Counted from the first letter of the stretch, positions 1-5,030 are shown. The stretch is 5,030 nt of DNA from CAYJAD01 sp964370305 (GCA_964370305.1 CAYJIU010000112.1:1-5030); one strand, 5' to 3'. Notes: generated by a model from the sequence alone, not told the origin. Translations and numbers: made by a program.

Positions 1-1058
1 ACCAAAGTATTTTAAAATTCCTTGGTTTTGAACAAATTTTCAAAAATAGCCTTTCCGGCCTTGCCATCGGCGGCGGAAAAGGCGGTAGTGACTTTGACCC
101 CAAGGGTAAAAGTGATTACGAAGTTATGCGTTTTTGCCAAGCCTTTATGACCGAATTGTCTAAGATTATTGGTAATACCATTGACGTTCCTGCCGGTGAT
201 ATTGGCGTTGGTGCGCGTGAAATCGGCTATCTTTTTGGCCAATACAAACGCCTTACCTCTAGATTTGACGGCGTTCTCACAGGCAAGGGTCTGCTTTGGG
301 GTGGTTCCTTAGTACGCACCGAGGCCACAGGTTATGGCTGCGTATACTTTGCTGAAAATATGCTCAATGCCATTGGCAAGGACATTAAAGGCACTACCGC
401 CGCTGTATCTGGTTCCGGCAATGTGGCCATGTATACCATTGAAAAGCTAAATCAGTTGGGCTCAAAAGCCGTTACCCTTAGCGATTCACGCGGCACAATC
501 TATCAACCCAAAGGCATTAGTCTTGAAGCGCTAAGACAGGTAAAAGAAGTTGAGCGCGCATCCCTTACCCGCTATGCGGAGCTTTGCCCAGATGCTAAAT
601 ATATTCCTGCTAAGGATTATCCAAAAAATCAACATCCTGTATGGCATATAAACTGCGATTTGGCCTTCCCTAGTGCCACTCAAAATGAGCTCACTGGCGA
701 AGATGCAAAAATACTTGTAAAAAATGGTTGCTACTTAGTAAGTGAAGGTGCAAACATGCCTTCAACTCCAGAAGCCATTGAAGTATTTAAAGAAGCTAAA
801 ATTGCTTACGGCCCAGGCAAATGCGCCAATGCTGGTGGTGTTTCCACAAGCCAGCTTGAAATGGCCCAAAACTCCAGCATGCAAGCTTGGAGTTTTAACG
901 AAGTTGATGAAAAATTAAAAGGTATTATGAAGGGCATCTTCACCTCAGCTAGCCAAACTGCTCAAGAGTTTGACTGCCCAGGTGACTATGTACTTGGTGG
1001 TAATATTGCAGGCTTCCGCAAAGTAGCTGACGCCATGATCCAACAAGGCGTTTATTAA
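1..1058 (+). CDS. gdhA: NADP-type glutamate dehydrogenase, 5' end missing
   Basis: Catalyses reductive amination of 2-oxoglutarate with ammonium to glutamate in the cytoplasm. The frame is open from the left edge: the first full codon is at 3 and about 351 residues are visible. By alignment from memory with E. coli GdhA (447 aa), roughly the first 102 residues lie outside the window, including the YKGGMRF substrate lysine. Present are the catalytic-lysine motif GGGKGG (lysine codon 78-80), the VPAGDIGVG segment with the catalytic aspartate (codon 198-200), the Rossmann motif SGSGNVA (408-428), and the SQLEMAQNS substrate-pocket segment near the C-terminus. An acidic-then-serine SDSRG stretch (480-494) ends the second Rossmann strand. 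NADP-using enzymes such as E. coli GdhA have SDSSG there, so NADP preference is inferred. The ATG at 126 is an internal methionine, not the start. The family assignment is very secure; coenzyme choice is less so. Confidence 0.96.
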   Translation, partial: QSILKFLGFEQIFKNSLSGLAIGGGKGGSDFDPKGKSDYEVMRFCQAFMTELSKIIGNTIDVPAGDIGVGAREIGYLFGQYKRLTSRFDGVLTGKGLLWGGSLVRTEATGYGCVYFAENMLNAIGKDIKGTTAAVSGSGNVAMYTIEKLNQLGSKAVTLSDSRGTIYQPKGISLEALRQVKEVERASLTRYAELCPDAKYIPAKDYPKNQHPVWHINCDLAFPSATQNELTGEDAKILVKNGCYLVSEGANMPSTPEAIEVFKEAKIAYGPGKCANAGGVSTSQLEMAQNSSMQAWSFNEVDEKLKGIMKGIFTSASQTAQEFDCPGDYVLGGNIAGFRKVADAMIQQGVY

Positions 1059-1092
1059 GATTACTCTTTGTAATAATTGTTTTTGAAACTAT

Positions 1093-1121
1093 AAAAGGCG
1101 GTTGCAATGCAACCGCCTTTT
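1093..1121 (+). terminator. Intrinsic terminator of gdhA, probably bidirectional
   Basis: A perfect 13-bp inverted repeat (1093-1105 with 1109-1121, loop AAT) has a GC-rich core GGCGGTTGC/GCAACCGCC flanked by four A on the left and four T on the right. It lies 35 bases after the gdhA stop. The A/T flanks give a short U-tract on either strand, so it could also block readthrough from the convergent terC unit. Confidence 0.9.
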
Positions 1122-1135
1122 CAATCATTCCAAAC

Positions 1136-1276
1136 TAGTCGATGCGAAAAACGCATTTCCATGCGCTTTTCAGAAAGGCACGTTGCCTCCAAATACCCCT
1201 TTGGGGTCGCCAGAAGTTAATTCTGGCTTATTTTACGGCATGCGAAATTTTTCTTATAGAAAAATTTCGTTAGTCG
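1136..1276. repeat. Cluster of tandem hairpins, possible interspersed element or structured RNA
   Basis: Five inverted repeats follow one another with almost no gap. They are 1146-1156 with 1161-1171 (11 bp, one mismatch), 1176-1180 with 1184-1188 (5 bp), 1195-1199 with 1203-1207 (ACCCC/GGGGT), 1209-1215 with 1221-1227 (GCCAGAA/TTCTGGC), and 1243-1253 with 1259-1269 (11 bp, perfect, loop TTATA). The block is bracketed by the direct repeat TAGTCG at 1136-1141 and 1271-1276, and ATGCGAAA occurs twice inside (1142-1149, 1240-1247). It lies between two convergent genes and past the gdhA terminator, so it is not needed to end either gene. A 60-codon open frame across it (1102-1284) begins inside the gdhA terminator and is not credible. 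No known RNA family was recognised. The structure is directly visible; the idea of a repeat element is inference. Confidence 0.5.
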
Positions 1277-1314
1277 CCGCTTGAAGAACCATTTTTTTAT
1301 GTCATAAAATCGCC

Positions 1315-1347
1315 AAAAAAGTATGCTACGCAAGTTATTCGTGCGTA
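1315..1347 (-). terminator. Weak candidate terminator of terC
   Basis: Reading on the minus strand just after the terC stop, TACGCA (1347-1342) pairs with TGCGTA (1332-1327) across a 9-base loop. Six intervening bases then precede a run of six T (1320-1315). The run of A/T at 1348-1353 can also pair with the T run, with a bulge. The stem is short and the U-tract is displaced, so this is a modest call. Confidence 0.45.
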
Positions 1348-1351
1348 TTTT

Positions 1352-2329
1352 TTATTCAGCTTCTTTCTTTTCTGGCAAAAATGATGCGGCAATACCAATA
1401 AATAACAAAGAACCAACTACAGCCAAACTAGCCATAGCCGGCATATGCACCACACCAGTAACCATAAGCATCATCTTAATACCAATAAAGGCCAAGATGG
1501 CCACAACGCTCTTTTCCAAGTGGCGCAAATAACGTTTAGCCGCAGCCAACATAAAGTACATGGAGCGCAGACCCAAAATAGCAAAAATATTACTGGTGTA
1601 TACAAGAAATGGGTCACTGGTGATGGCAATAATAGCTGGCACAGAATCAAAAGCAAACATAACATCAGACATTTCAACAACAATCAAACACAAAAATAGT
1701 GGTGTTGCCTTAAGAATACCCTTACCGCCCTGCTCTGCACCAACACGCACAAAGAATTTTTCACCTTCCACATGAGGGTGTACAGGGATAAAGCGTTGTG
1801 TAATGCGCACAGACCAATGCTCAGAATAATCTTCAATGGCCTGTGTGTGCGCACCCATTTGCTGCCACATCTTCCATGCCGTCCACAAAATAAATATACC
1901 AAAAACACCCAAGGCATAGTTACCAAAAGCTTGTACAAGGCTTGTGCCGGCAATGATAAAGATAAAGCGCATAATGAGCGCACCCAATATACCATAGTAT
2001 AAAATGCGATGTTGGTATTCATCACGCACGCCAAAAGAACCAAAAATTGCCATAATAACAAACAAGTTATCCACAGCAAGTGATAGCTCCAATAAATAAC
2101 CGGCAATGAATAATTGTGCTGGCTCAAAGCTAAATTCCCAAGTTATGTACCCGGCAAAGAGCATAGATAGCGTTACCCAAAGGGCAGACCACATCATGGC
2201 ATTTTTTACGCTGATGGCCTTATTATCTCGATGGCTATGCAAATCTAACCACAGAAAGAAAAATACACAGCCAAGAAATATTACCATTTCCCAAATAGAG
2301 TGCTGGGCTAAGAGTGAATTTGTTTCCAT
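1352..2329 (-). CDS. terC: TerC-family integral membrane protein, likely Mn2+ efflux
   Basis: A 325-residue inner-membrane protein of the TerC/Alx family, which known members link to manganese export and, in plasmid ter operons, to tellurite resistance. About seven to nine hydrophobic segments are visible (for example near residues 12-30, 45-62, 72-98, 109-130, 137-153, 208-235, 245-263, 273-293, 299-317). Family signatures are the conserved acidic transmembrane motif ELSLAVDNLF (E81, D87) and EMSDVMFAFDSVPAIIAIT (E219, D222, D228). A cytosolic segment with IEDYSEHWSVRITQRF resembles the same region of plasmid TerC. Full length for the family (about 320-346 aa). The start is the ATG at 2329-2327 because GTGAGGA (2340-2334) sits 4 bases upstream; an in-frame TTG at 2362 would add 11 residues but lacks a Shine-Dalgarno. 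It is preceded by a yybP-ykoY riboswitch, which supports a manganese role over tellurite. No other ter genes are nearby. Confidence 0.94.
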   Translation of the reverse strand: METNSLLAQHSIWEMVIFLGCVFFFLWLDLHSHRDNKAISVKNAMMWSALWVTLSMLFAGYITWEFSFEPAQLFIAGYLLELSLAVDNLFVIMAIFGSFGVRDEYQHRILYYGILGALIMRFIFIIAGTSLVQAFGNYALGVFGIFILWTAWKMWQQMGAHTQAIEDYSEHWSVRITQRFIPVHPHVEGEKFFVRVGAEQGGKGILKATPLFLCLIVVEMSDVMFAFDSVPAIIAITSDPFLVYTSNIFAILGLRSMYFMLAAAKRYLRHLEKSVVAILAFIGIKMMLMVTGVVHMPAMASLAVVGSLLFIGIAASFLPEKKEAE

Positions 2330-2333
2330 ATTG

Positions 2334-2340
2334 TCCTCAC
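2334..2340 (-). promoter_or_regulatory. Shine-Dalgarno of terC, fixes the start
   Basis: GTGAGGA on the minus strand, with GAGGA matching the 16S tail and 4 bases before the ATG at 2329. It lies inside the longer frame starting from TTG at 2362, which argues against that earlier start. Confidence 0.8.
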
Positions 2341-2422
2341 TTATGCTTACATAGCTACTCAAAAAACAATTACAAGTTTTTTAAGACTGCCAATGTAAAC
2401 CTTATGGTATGCGCCGGGAAAT

Positions 2423-2455
2423 AAAAAAACCTTCCCGGCAGTTTGCCGTGAAGGT
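2423..2455 (-). terminator. Riboswitch expression-platform terminator
   Basis: On the minus strand, ACCUUC-A-CGGCA (from 2455) pairs with UGCCG-G-GAAGGU (ending 2429): a 12-position stem with one A-G mismatch, loop AAC, followed by a run of U (2428-2423; the last stem base continues it). Its 5' arm CCUUCAC is also the 3' strand of aptamer stem P1, so aptamer and terminator are mutually exclusive. This is the arrangement expected of a transcriptional ON switch, with ligand-stabilised P1 blocking the terminator. Confidence 0.85.
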
Positions 2456-2550
2456 CTTACCACTTGAATAATCAAGGGCAACGCCAGACTTTTTAATGTC
2501 ATGCTGTTGACGTTGCCTAGGTCTCAAGAACCCGGTTACTCCCCTTGCAC
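2448..2550 (-). ncRNA. yybP-ykoY manganese riboswitch aptamer
   Basis: The minus strand carries the two conserved strands of this Mn2+-sensing class: GGGGAGUA (5' side, 2544-2537) and AAGACC (3' side, 2458-2453). P1 is GUG-C-AAGG (2550-2543) with CCUUCAC (2454-2448), 7 bp with one bulged C. ACC (2536-2534) pairs with GGU (2461-2459) next to the metal-binding loops. Inside are a 7-bp stem GGCAACG/CGUUGCC (2517-2511 with 2483-2477) and a 5-bp hairpin CUUGA/UCAAG (2476-2472 with 2467-2463, loop of 4). Members commonly precede genes for manganese exporters, including TerC-like and UPF0016 types, and here it sits 119 bases upstream of terC. The motif match is by eye; a covariance-model scan against the yybP-ykoY family was not possible. 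Confidence 0.9.
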
Positions 2551-2557
2551 AAAAAAC

Positions 2558-2586
2558 CCTGTACTTAAATGAAACTTATATGTCAA
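2558..2586 (-). promoter_or_regulatory. Sigma-70 promoter of the riboswitch-terC unit
   Basis: A perfect -35 TTGACA (2586-2581) is followed after 17 bases by TACAGG (2563-2558), a poor -10. The expected transcription start falls near 2551, immediately before the first base of riboswitch stem P1 (2550). That agreement supports the assignment despite the weak -10. Confidence 0.6.
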
Positions 2587-2632
2587 GCTTTGTTTAAATA
2601 CCGAGTTCAAAAAACACAGTTCAACGCAAGTA

Positions 2633-2677
2633 AATTTGTGCAATAAATTCCTTTATGGAATTTGAAATACACAAATT
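2633..2677. repeat. Nested inverted repeat upstream of the terC promoter
   Basis: Outer arms AATTTGTG (2633-2640) and CACAAATT (2670-2677) enclose inner arms AAATTCC (2645-2651) and GGAATTT (2657-2663), with internal loops of 4 and 6 bases and a 5-base apical loop. It is AT-rich, has no U-tract and lies between the ihfA terminator and the terC promoter. It could be an operator, a cruciform or chance; no regulator is recognised. Confidence 0.4.
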
Positions 2678-2697
2678 CATGTAAAACATGGTAAATT

Positions 2698-2728
2698 AAA
2701 AAGCCCCAACACATAGTATTAGGGCTTT
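2698..2728 (-). terminator. Intrinsic terminator of ihfA
   Basis: On the minus strand AAAGCCCUAAUAC (2728-2716) pairs with GUGUUGGGGCUUU (2712-2700) in 13 pairs, loop UAU, followed by further U (to 2698). Two of the pairs are G-U and would be C-A mismatches if the plus strand were transcribed, so the hairpin is best formed by the ihfA transcript. It lies 13 bases past the ihfA stop. Confidence 0.85.
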
Positions 2729-2740
2729 AATCAAACAATA

Positions 2741-3031
2741 TTATTTACCGTTTAGTTCAGTGCGGAACTTACGTGAAAGGCGGAATACAACTACTTTACG
2801 AGGAGCAAGCGTAATAGTTTCATCCGTTTGAGGATTACGCCCCTTACGTGCGTTCTTATCATAAGCTTCAAACTTACCAAAACCGCTCACAAGTAAAGAA
2901 TCATCCTTCTTTATGGAGCCCTTCATAATTTCCAAAAGTTTTTCCACTATGTTTTTAACATCAGAGCGATTTTTGTCAGTTTTTTCATAAATTGCTTCGA
3001 CAATTTCAGCTTTTGTCAATGTCTTCCCCAT
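2741..3031 (-). CDS. ihfA: IHF-alpha / HU-family DNA-bending protein
   Basis: A 96-residue nucleoid-associated protein that binds the minor groove as a dimer and bends DNA, aiding recombination, replication and sigma-54 activation. Two N-terminal helices (about 4-40) form the dimer core. VSGFGKFE (48-55) leads into the beta-arm, whose tip carries GRNPQT (64-69) with the intercalating proline P67. The arm returns through RKVVVFRLSRKF (78-89). The RKVVVFR end and overall pattern resemble IHF-alpha more than classic HU, so ihfA is preferred; the partner subunit is not in the window. Start: the minus-strand ATG at 3031 is chosen because GGAGG (3041-3037) lies 5 bases upstream; an in-frame ATG at 3049 would place that Shine-Dalgarno inside the gene. 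It is transcribed alone, divergent from the radical SAM gene, with its own terminator. Confidence 0.93.
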   Translation of the reverse strand: MGKTLTKAEIVEAIYEKTDKNRSDVKNIVEKLLEIMKGSIKKDDSLLVSGFGKFEAYDKNARKGRNPQTDETITLAPRKVVVFRLSRKFRTELNGK

Positions 3032-3036
3032 AACGT

Positions 3037-3041
3037 CCTCC
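3037..3041 (-). promoter_or_regulatory. Shine-Dalgarno of ihfA, fixes the start
   Basis: Minus-strand GGAGG, 5 bases before the ATG at 3031. It supports a protein beginning MGKTLTK rather than six residues earlier at 3049, whose upstream sequence is AT-only. Confidence 0.85.
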
Positions 3042-3059
3042 AAATCCATAAAATAGTTT

Positions 3060-3087
3060 TTTATATTTATCCATTACTTCGCCACAA
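3060..3087 (-). promoter_or_regulatory. Candidate ihfA promoter
   Basis: TTGTGG (3087-3082), a 16-base spacer, then TATAAA (3065-3060) on the minus strand, giving a leader of about 20-25 bases before the start codon. The -10 matches five of six consensus bases, the -35 only three, in AT-rich DNA, so this is tentative. Confidence 0.35.
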
Positions 3088-3160
3088 AAAGCCATATACA
3101 GTAGACGCCCTATTTTACGAAACCCCTTACGGCATTTGTGCCACTTTTCTCATGCTGACT

Positions 3161-3295
3161 TTGTCAACATTTTTAAGGGTAGCATACTACCATTGCAAGA
3201 CTTTTATGATGGTACATTCAGCAATGAAAAAACAATCCAAAATCTTGGCTTGTTGGAATATACTCTGCATACCCCTTGTATGCAAGGATTTTTTT
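3161..3295 (+). ncRNA. Possible small RNA or attenuated leader
   Basis: In the 411-base gap between ihfA and the likely start of the radical SAM gene there is a promoter-like pair TTGTCA (3161-3166), 16 bases, CATACT (3183-3188), with an expected start near 3195. About 70 bases on comes a hairpin TGCATAC/GTATGCA (3266-3272 with 3278-3284, loop CCCTT) followed by AGGA and seven T (3289-3295), which reads as an intrinsic terminator on the plus strand. Together they could make a transcript of about 100 bases, or a terminated leader of the downstream gene. Open frames here (3136-3351, 3152-3340) have no Shine-Dalgarno and no recognisable protein. No RNA family was recognised. Confidence 0.3.
3266..3295 (+). 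terminator. Terminator-like hairpin upstream of the radical SAM gene
   Basis: A perfect 7-bp stem TGCATAC/GTATGCA with a 5-base loop is followed four bases later by a run of seven T. The stem is only moderately GC-rich. No gene precedes it on this strand, which is what makes it odd. Confidence 0.45.
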
Positions 3296-3321
3296 GCACT
3301 TTGTTGTTTTTTTTTGATAAA
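3294..3321 (+). promoter_or_regulatory. Candidate promoter of the radical SAM gene
   Basis: TTGCAC (3294-3299), a 16-base T-rich spacer, then GATAAA (3316-3321). Both boxes are imperfect and the region is T-rich, so the call is weak. It would make the upstream terminator-like hairpin end a separate transcript. Confidence 0.25.
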
Positions 3322-3442
3322 TACCGCGCAACCTACATAAATTTTTGCTGACATGAGCAAGAATTTTTTATATATTCAATTCGTTAAAAAAAGTCTAAAC
3401 TTATACAAGATTTTAAAATTAATTTTATTTTGGCAACATTTT

Positions 3443-4462
3443 ATGCAAATTTCTCTACCTTGGTTCAGCAAAAAAAATCAACTAAGCCCCATCTGGCCGA
3501 TTTTTATCCCTTTTGCGGGTTGCAAAACACGCTGCATTTTTTGCGCTCAAGAGCTACAAAGCGGCACAAAGCTAAAAAATATTAGCACCATACTTGCGGA
3601 TACAAAAAAATTATTAAAACAAAGATATGCTGAGCAAAAACCACCACCCGAGCTTGGATTTTTTGGTGGTACATTCACAGCTCTTGGCGACTATGAGCTA
3701 AAATTATGTTGCGATTTTGTACATGAGCAAATACATGCAAAACACATAATTGGAGCAAGATGCTCCACTCGCCCTGACTGCATCAATATGAATATACTCC
3801 AATTATTGCAAGACGCTGGTTTTAACATGGTTGAACTTGGCGTTCAAAGTTTTAACGACCAAGCCCTCATCCAAAGTAAGCGTGGCTACAATGGGCAAAT
3901 TGCCAAGGAGGCTTGTGCTTTAATTCATGAACACAGCCTAGACCTTGGCGTACAACTTATGCCCGGCATGCCAGGAGTGCATGCGGAAATTTTTTTACAA
4001 GACACCAAAACAGCCCTACTCAGCGGTGCAAAAATTTTGCGATTCTACCCTTGTCAGGTGATCAAAGGCACCGAACTAGCGAGTCTCTGGGCAGAAAAAC
4101 AATATACCCCTTGGGCTTTAGACCAAACCGTAACCACCCTTGCCCAAGCCTTACTTATGGCCAATGCTCACCATGCCATGGTTATTCGCATGGGCCTTGC
4201 CCCAGAAGAAGGCCTTGAAAAAGCCATCCTAGCAGGCCCAAGGCATCCAGCTCTAGGCAGTATCGTTAAGGCTCAAGCATTATTTGAATATATTAGCACA
4301 AGCATTAAACATTATCCTATAAAAAGCATTACCCTCCCCCATCAATGCCAAGGTTTTTTTAGTGGCCATAAAAATAGTTTGATAAAAAAATGGCAAAGTC
4401 TTGGTATATCATCAAAAAATACCAGTTGGCACCATGCAAATCACATTGATATAACTTACTAA
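3443..4462 (+). CDS. Elp3-like radical SAM protein, no acetyltransferase domain
   Basis: A 339-residue radical SAM enzyme of the Elp3-related group (COG1243-like) found in anaerobes; its substrate is unknown. Motifs (numbered from 3443): PIFIPFAGC leading to the CxxxCxxC iron-sulfur/SAM motif (C27, C31, C34), the GFFGGTFTAL SAM-binding segment (72-81), the STRPD motif (108-112), VELGVQS (130-136), QLMPGMPG (171-178), RFYPCQVIKGTEL (200-212) and AGPRHPA (264-270). These follow the order of stand-alone bacterial proteins of this group. The Elp3 acetyltransferase domain is absent, so tRNA wobble modification should not be assumed. Start is uncertain: an in-frame ATG at 3353 would add 30 residues, but that stretch is extremely AT-rich, unlike the family, and neither ATG has a clear Shine-Dalgarno. 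No convincing terminator follows the stop, so some readthrough into hdrC is possible. Confidence 0.92.
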   Translation: MQISLPWFSKKNQLSPIWPIFIPFAGCKTRCIFCAQELQSGTKLKNISTILADTKKLLKQRYAEQKPPPELGFFGGTFTALGDYELKLCCDFVHEQIHAKHIIGARCSTRPDCINMNILQLLQDAGFNMVELGVQSFNDQALIQSKRGYNGQIAKEACALIHEHSLDLGVQLMPGMPGVHAEIFLQDTKTALLSGAKILRFYPCQVIKGTELASLWAEKQYTPWALDQTVTTLAQALLMANAHHAMVIRMGLAPEEGLEKAILAGPRHPALGSIVKAQALFEYISTSIKHYPIKSITLPHQCQGFFSGHKNSLIKKWQSLGISSKNTSWHHANHIDITY

Positions 4463-4513
4463 ATTTAAAAAAAATTCTTTGGTTTAAAACAAAAAAATTA
4501 TTAGCTTTTTCAC

Positions 4514-4542
4514 TTGTACACCACCATAATCTGGTATATAAA
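4514..4542 (+). promoter_or_regulatory. Candidate extended -10 promoter of hdrC
   Basis: TGGTATATAA (4532-4541) contains an extended -10 TG-n-TATATA, or TATAAA at 4537-4542. TTGTAC (4514-4519) lies 15 or 17 bases upstream as a poor -35. It sits in the 154-base gap between the radical SAM gene and hdrC and would leave a leader of about 70 bases. Nothing else was recognised in this gap. Confidence 0.4.
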
Positions 4543-4604
4543 GTACTTGCCTTGTGCTCTTTTGTGTATATTTTTTTGCCATGTCAAAAGCATGTTAGTT
4601 GAAA

Positions 4605-4610
4605 TGGAGA
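4605..4610 (+). promoter_or_regulatory. Shine-Dalgarno of hdrC
   Basis: TGGAGA, with GGAG ending 7 bases before the ATG at 4617, fixes the start of the HdrC-like gene. It is the clearest ribosome site on the right half of the plus strand. Confidence 0.8.
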
Positions 4611-4616
4611 CATAAT

Positions 4617-5030
4617 ATGGATACACAAAACCATCACACCGCCAACTTCGAGCAAGATTTAGATGCTTTGGAAAAGGCCTGCGGAACAAGTGTTCGTACA
4701 TGTTACCAATGCGGAAACTGTACAGCAGGATGTCCAGCATCATTTTGCTATGACCTGCAACCACATCAAATTTTACGTCATTTACAATTGGGGAACTGGG
4801 ATAGAGTGTTAAAATCACGCTCTCTTGCCATGTGTCTTTCTTGCGCCACGTGCTCACTGCGCTGCCCCAATAATATTGATATTGCATCCCTCATGGAACA
4901 TTTGCGTCATCGTGCGCGCCAAGAGGGTGTTTTTGCTGTGCCCAAGGTTAATAAGTTTTGGTTATCCTTTCTAGATACTGTGCGCTATTGTGGGCGCACC
5001 TATGAAATGGGCGTTATGGTTCTTTATATG
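4617..5030 (+). CDS. hdrC: Heterodisulfide reductase subunit C-like protein, 3' end missing
   Basis: A small cytoplasmic iron-sulfur protein that relays electrons between HdrA and the catalytic HdrB. The frame runs open to the right edge, 138 codons; family members are about 180-200 aa. Two complete 4Fe-4S motifs of the form CxxCxxCxxxCP are present: C29, C32, C35, C39 with P40, and C73, C76, C79, C83 with P84. Between them QPHQILRHLQLGNWDRVL resembles the helix joining the clusters in HdrC. After the clusters FWLSFLDTVRYCGRTYEMG matches my memory of the soluble HdrC of sulfate-reducer HdrABC-Flx loci. The start ATG at 4617 has TGGAGA (4605-4610) 6 bases upstream. Alternatives: QmoC, which would add a membrane domain beyond the edge, or an HdrC of another Hdr-like complex. 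hdrB and hdrA are expected next; none is visible here. Confidence 0.86.
   Translation, partial: MDTQNHHTANFEQDLDALEKACGTSVRTCYQCGNCTAGCPASFCYDLQPHQILRHLQLGNWDRVLKSRSLAMCLSCATCSLRCPNNIDIASLMEHLRHRARQEGVFAVPKVNKFWLSFLDTVRYCGRTYEMGVMVLYM

Noticed and set aside
12..242. Minus-strand open frame of 76 codons
   Set aside because: It lies entirely opposite gdhA, whose plus-strand reading gives clear family motifs.
1102..1284. Plus-strand open frame of 60 codons
   Set aside because: It starts inside the gdhA terminator, runs through the hairpin cluster, has no Shine-Dalgarno and no recognisable protein.
1323..2354. Several short frames opposite or out of phase with terC (both strands)
   Set aside because: The minus-strand terC frame has membrane segments and family motifs throughout; the others are shadows of it.
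2361..2382. A second terminator in the terC leader (7-bp AAAAAAC/GUUUUUU stem)
   Set aside because: The stem is nearly all A-U and lies just before the Shine-Dalgarno; unlikely to terminate and more likely composition.
2633..2677. Rex-type redox operator
   Set aside because: The TTTGTG and CACAAA arms are 29 bases apart, far more than a Rex site allows.
3136..3351. Plus-strand frames of 71 and 62 codons
   Set aside because: No Shine-Dalgarno, no family resemblance, and they run across a terminator-like hairpin and long T-runs.
4463..4510. Terminator after the radical SAM gene
   Set aside because: Only a weak TTTAAA/TTTAAA pairing in A/T runs; no GC-rich stem could be found.
4510..4887. Minus-strand open frame of 125 codons
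   Set aside because: It lies opposite the hdrC promoter and coding region, whose cysteine motifs are decisive for the plus strand.
1..5030. tRNA, rRNA, CRISPR array or insertion sequence
   Set aside because: No cloverleaf with conserved T-loop, no regularly spaced repeats and no transposase-like frame were seen on either strand.

Overview
The window is AT-rich and packed on both strands. The mix of genes points to a low-GC member of the Desulfovibrionaceae or a close relative: an HdrC-type ferredoxin-like subunit of the sulfate-reducer HdrABC-Flx kind, an IHF-alpha of the type seen in Desulfovibrio, an Elp3-like radical SAM protein, and an NADP-type glutamate dehydrogenase. This placement is inference from protein resemblance recalled from memory, not from a search.

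Layout, left to right. (1) Positions 1-1058, + strand: the C-terminal three quarters of glutamate dehydrogenase (gdhA), cut by the left edge and closed by a strong intrinsic terminator at 1093-1121. (2) Positions 1136-1276: a non-coding cluster of about five successive hairpins bounded by a 6-base direct repeat, lying between two convergent genes. (3) Positions 1315-2586, - strand: a complete regulated unit made of a promoter, a yybP-ykoY (Mn2+) riboswitch with its own terminator, a leader, a TerC-family membrane protein and a weak terminator. (4) Positions 2633-2677: a nested inverted repeat of unknown role. (5) Positions 2698-3087, - strand: IHF-alpha with promoter, Shine-Dalgarno and terminator. 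(6) Positions 3050-3442: a divergent intergenic region with a possible small RNA or attenuator on the + strand. (7) Positions 3443-4462, + strand: an Elp3-like radical SAM protein. (8) Positions 4514-5030, + strand: a promoter and the first 138 codons of an HdrC subunit that runs off the right edge.

The genes are largely separate transcription units rather than one operon. The clearest regulatory story is the TerC unit. The aptamer's P1 3' strand is also the 5' arm of a terminator, so metal binding should switch the exporter-like gene on. The HdrC gene probably opens a longer electron-bifurcation or electron-transfer operon to the right of the window.
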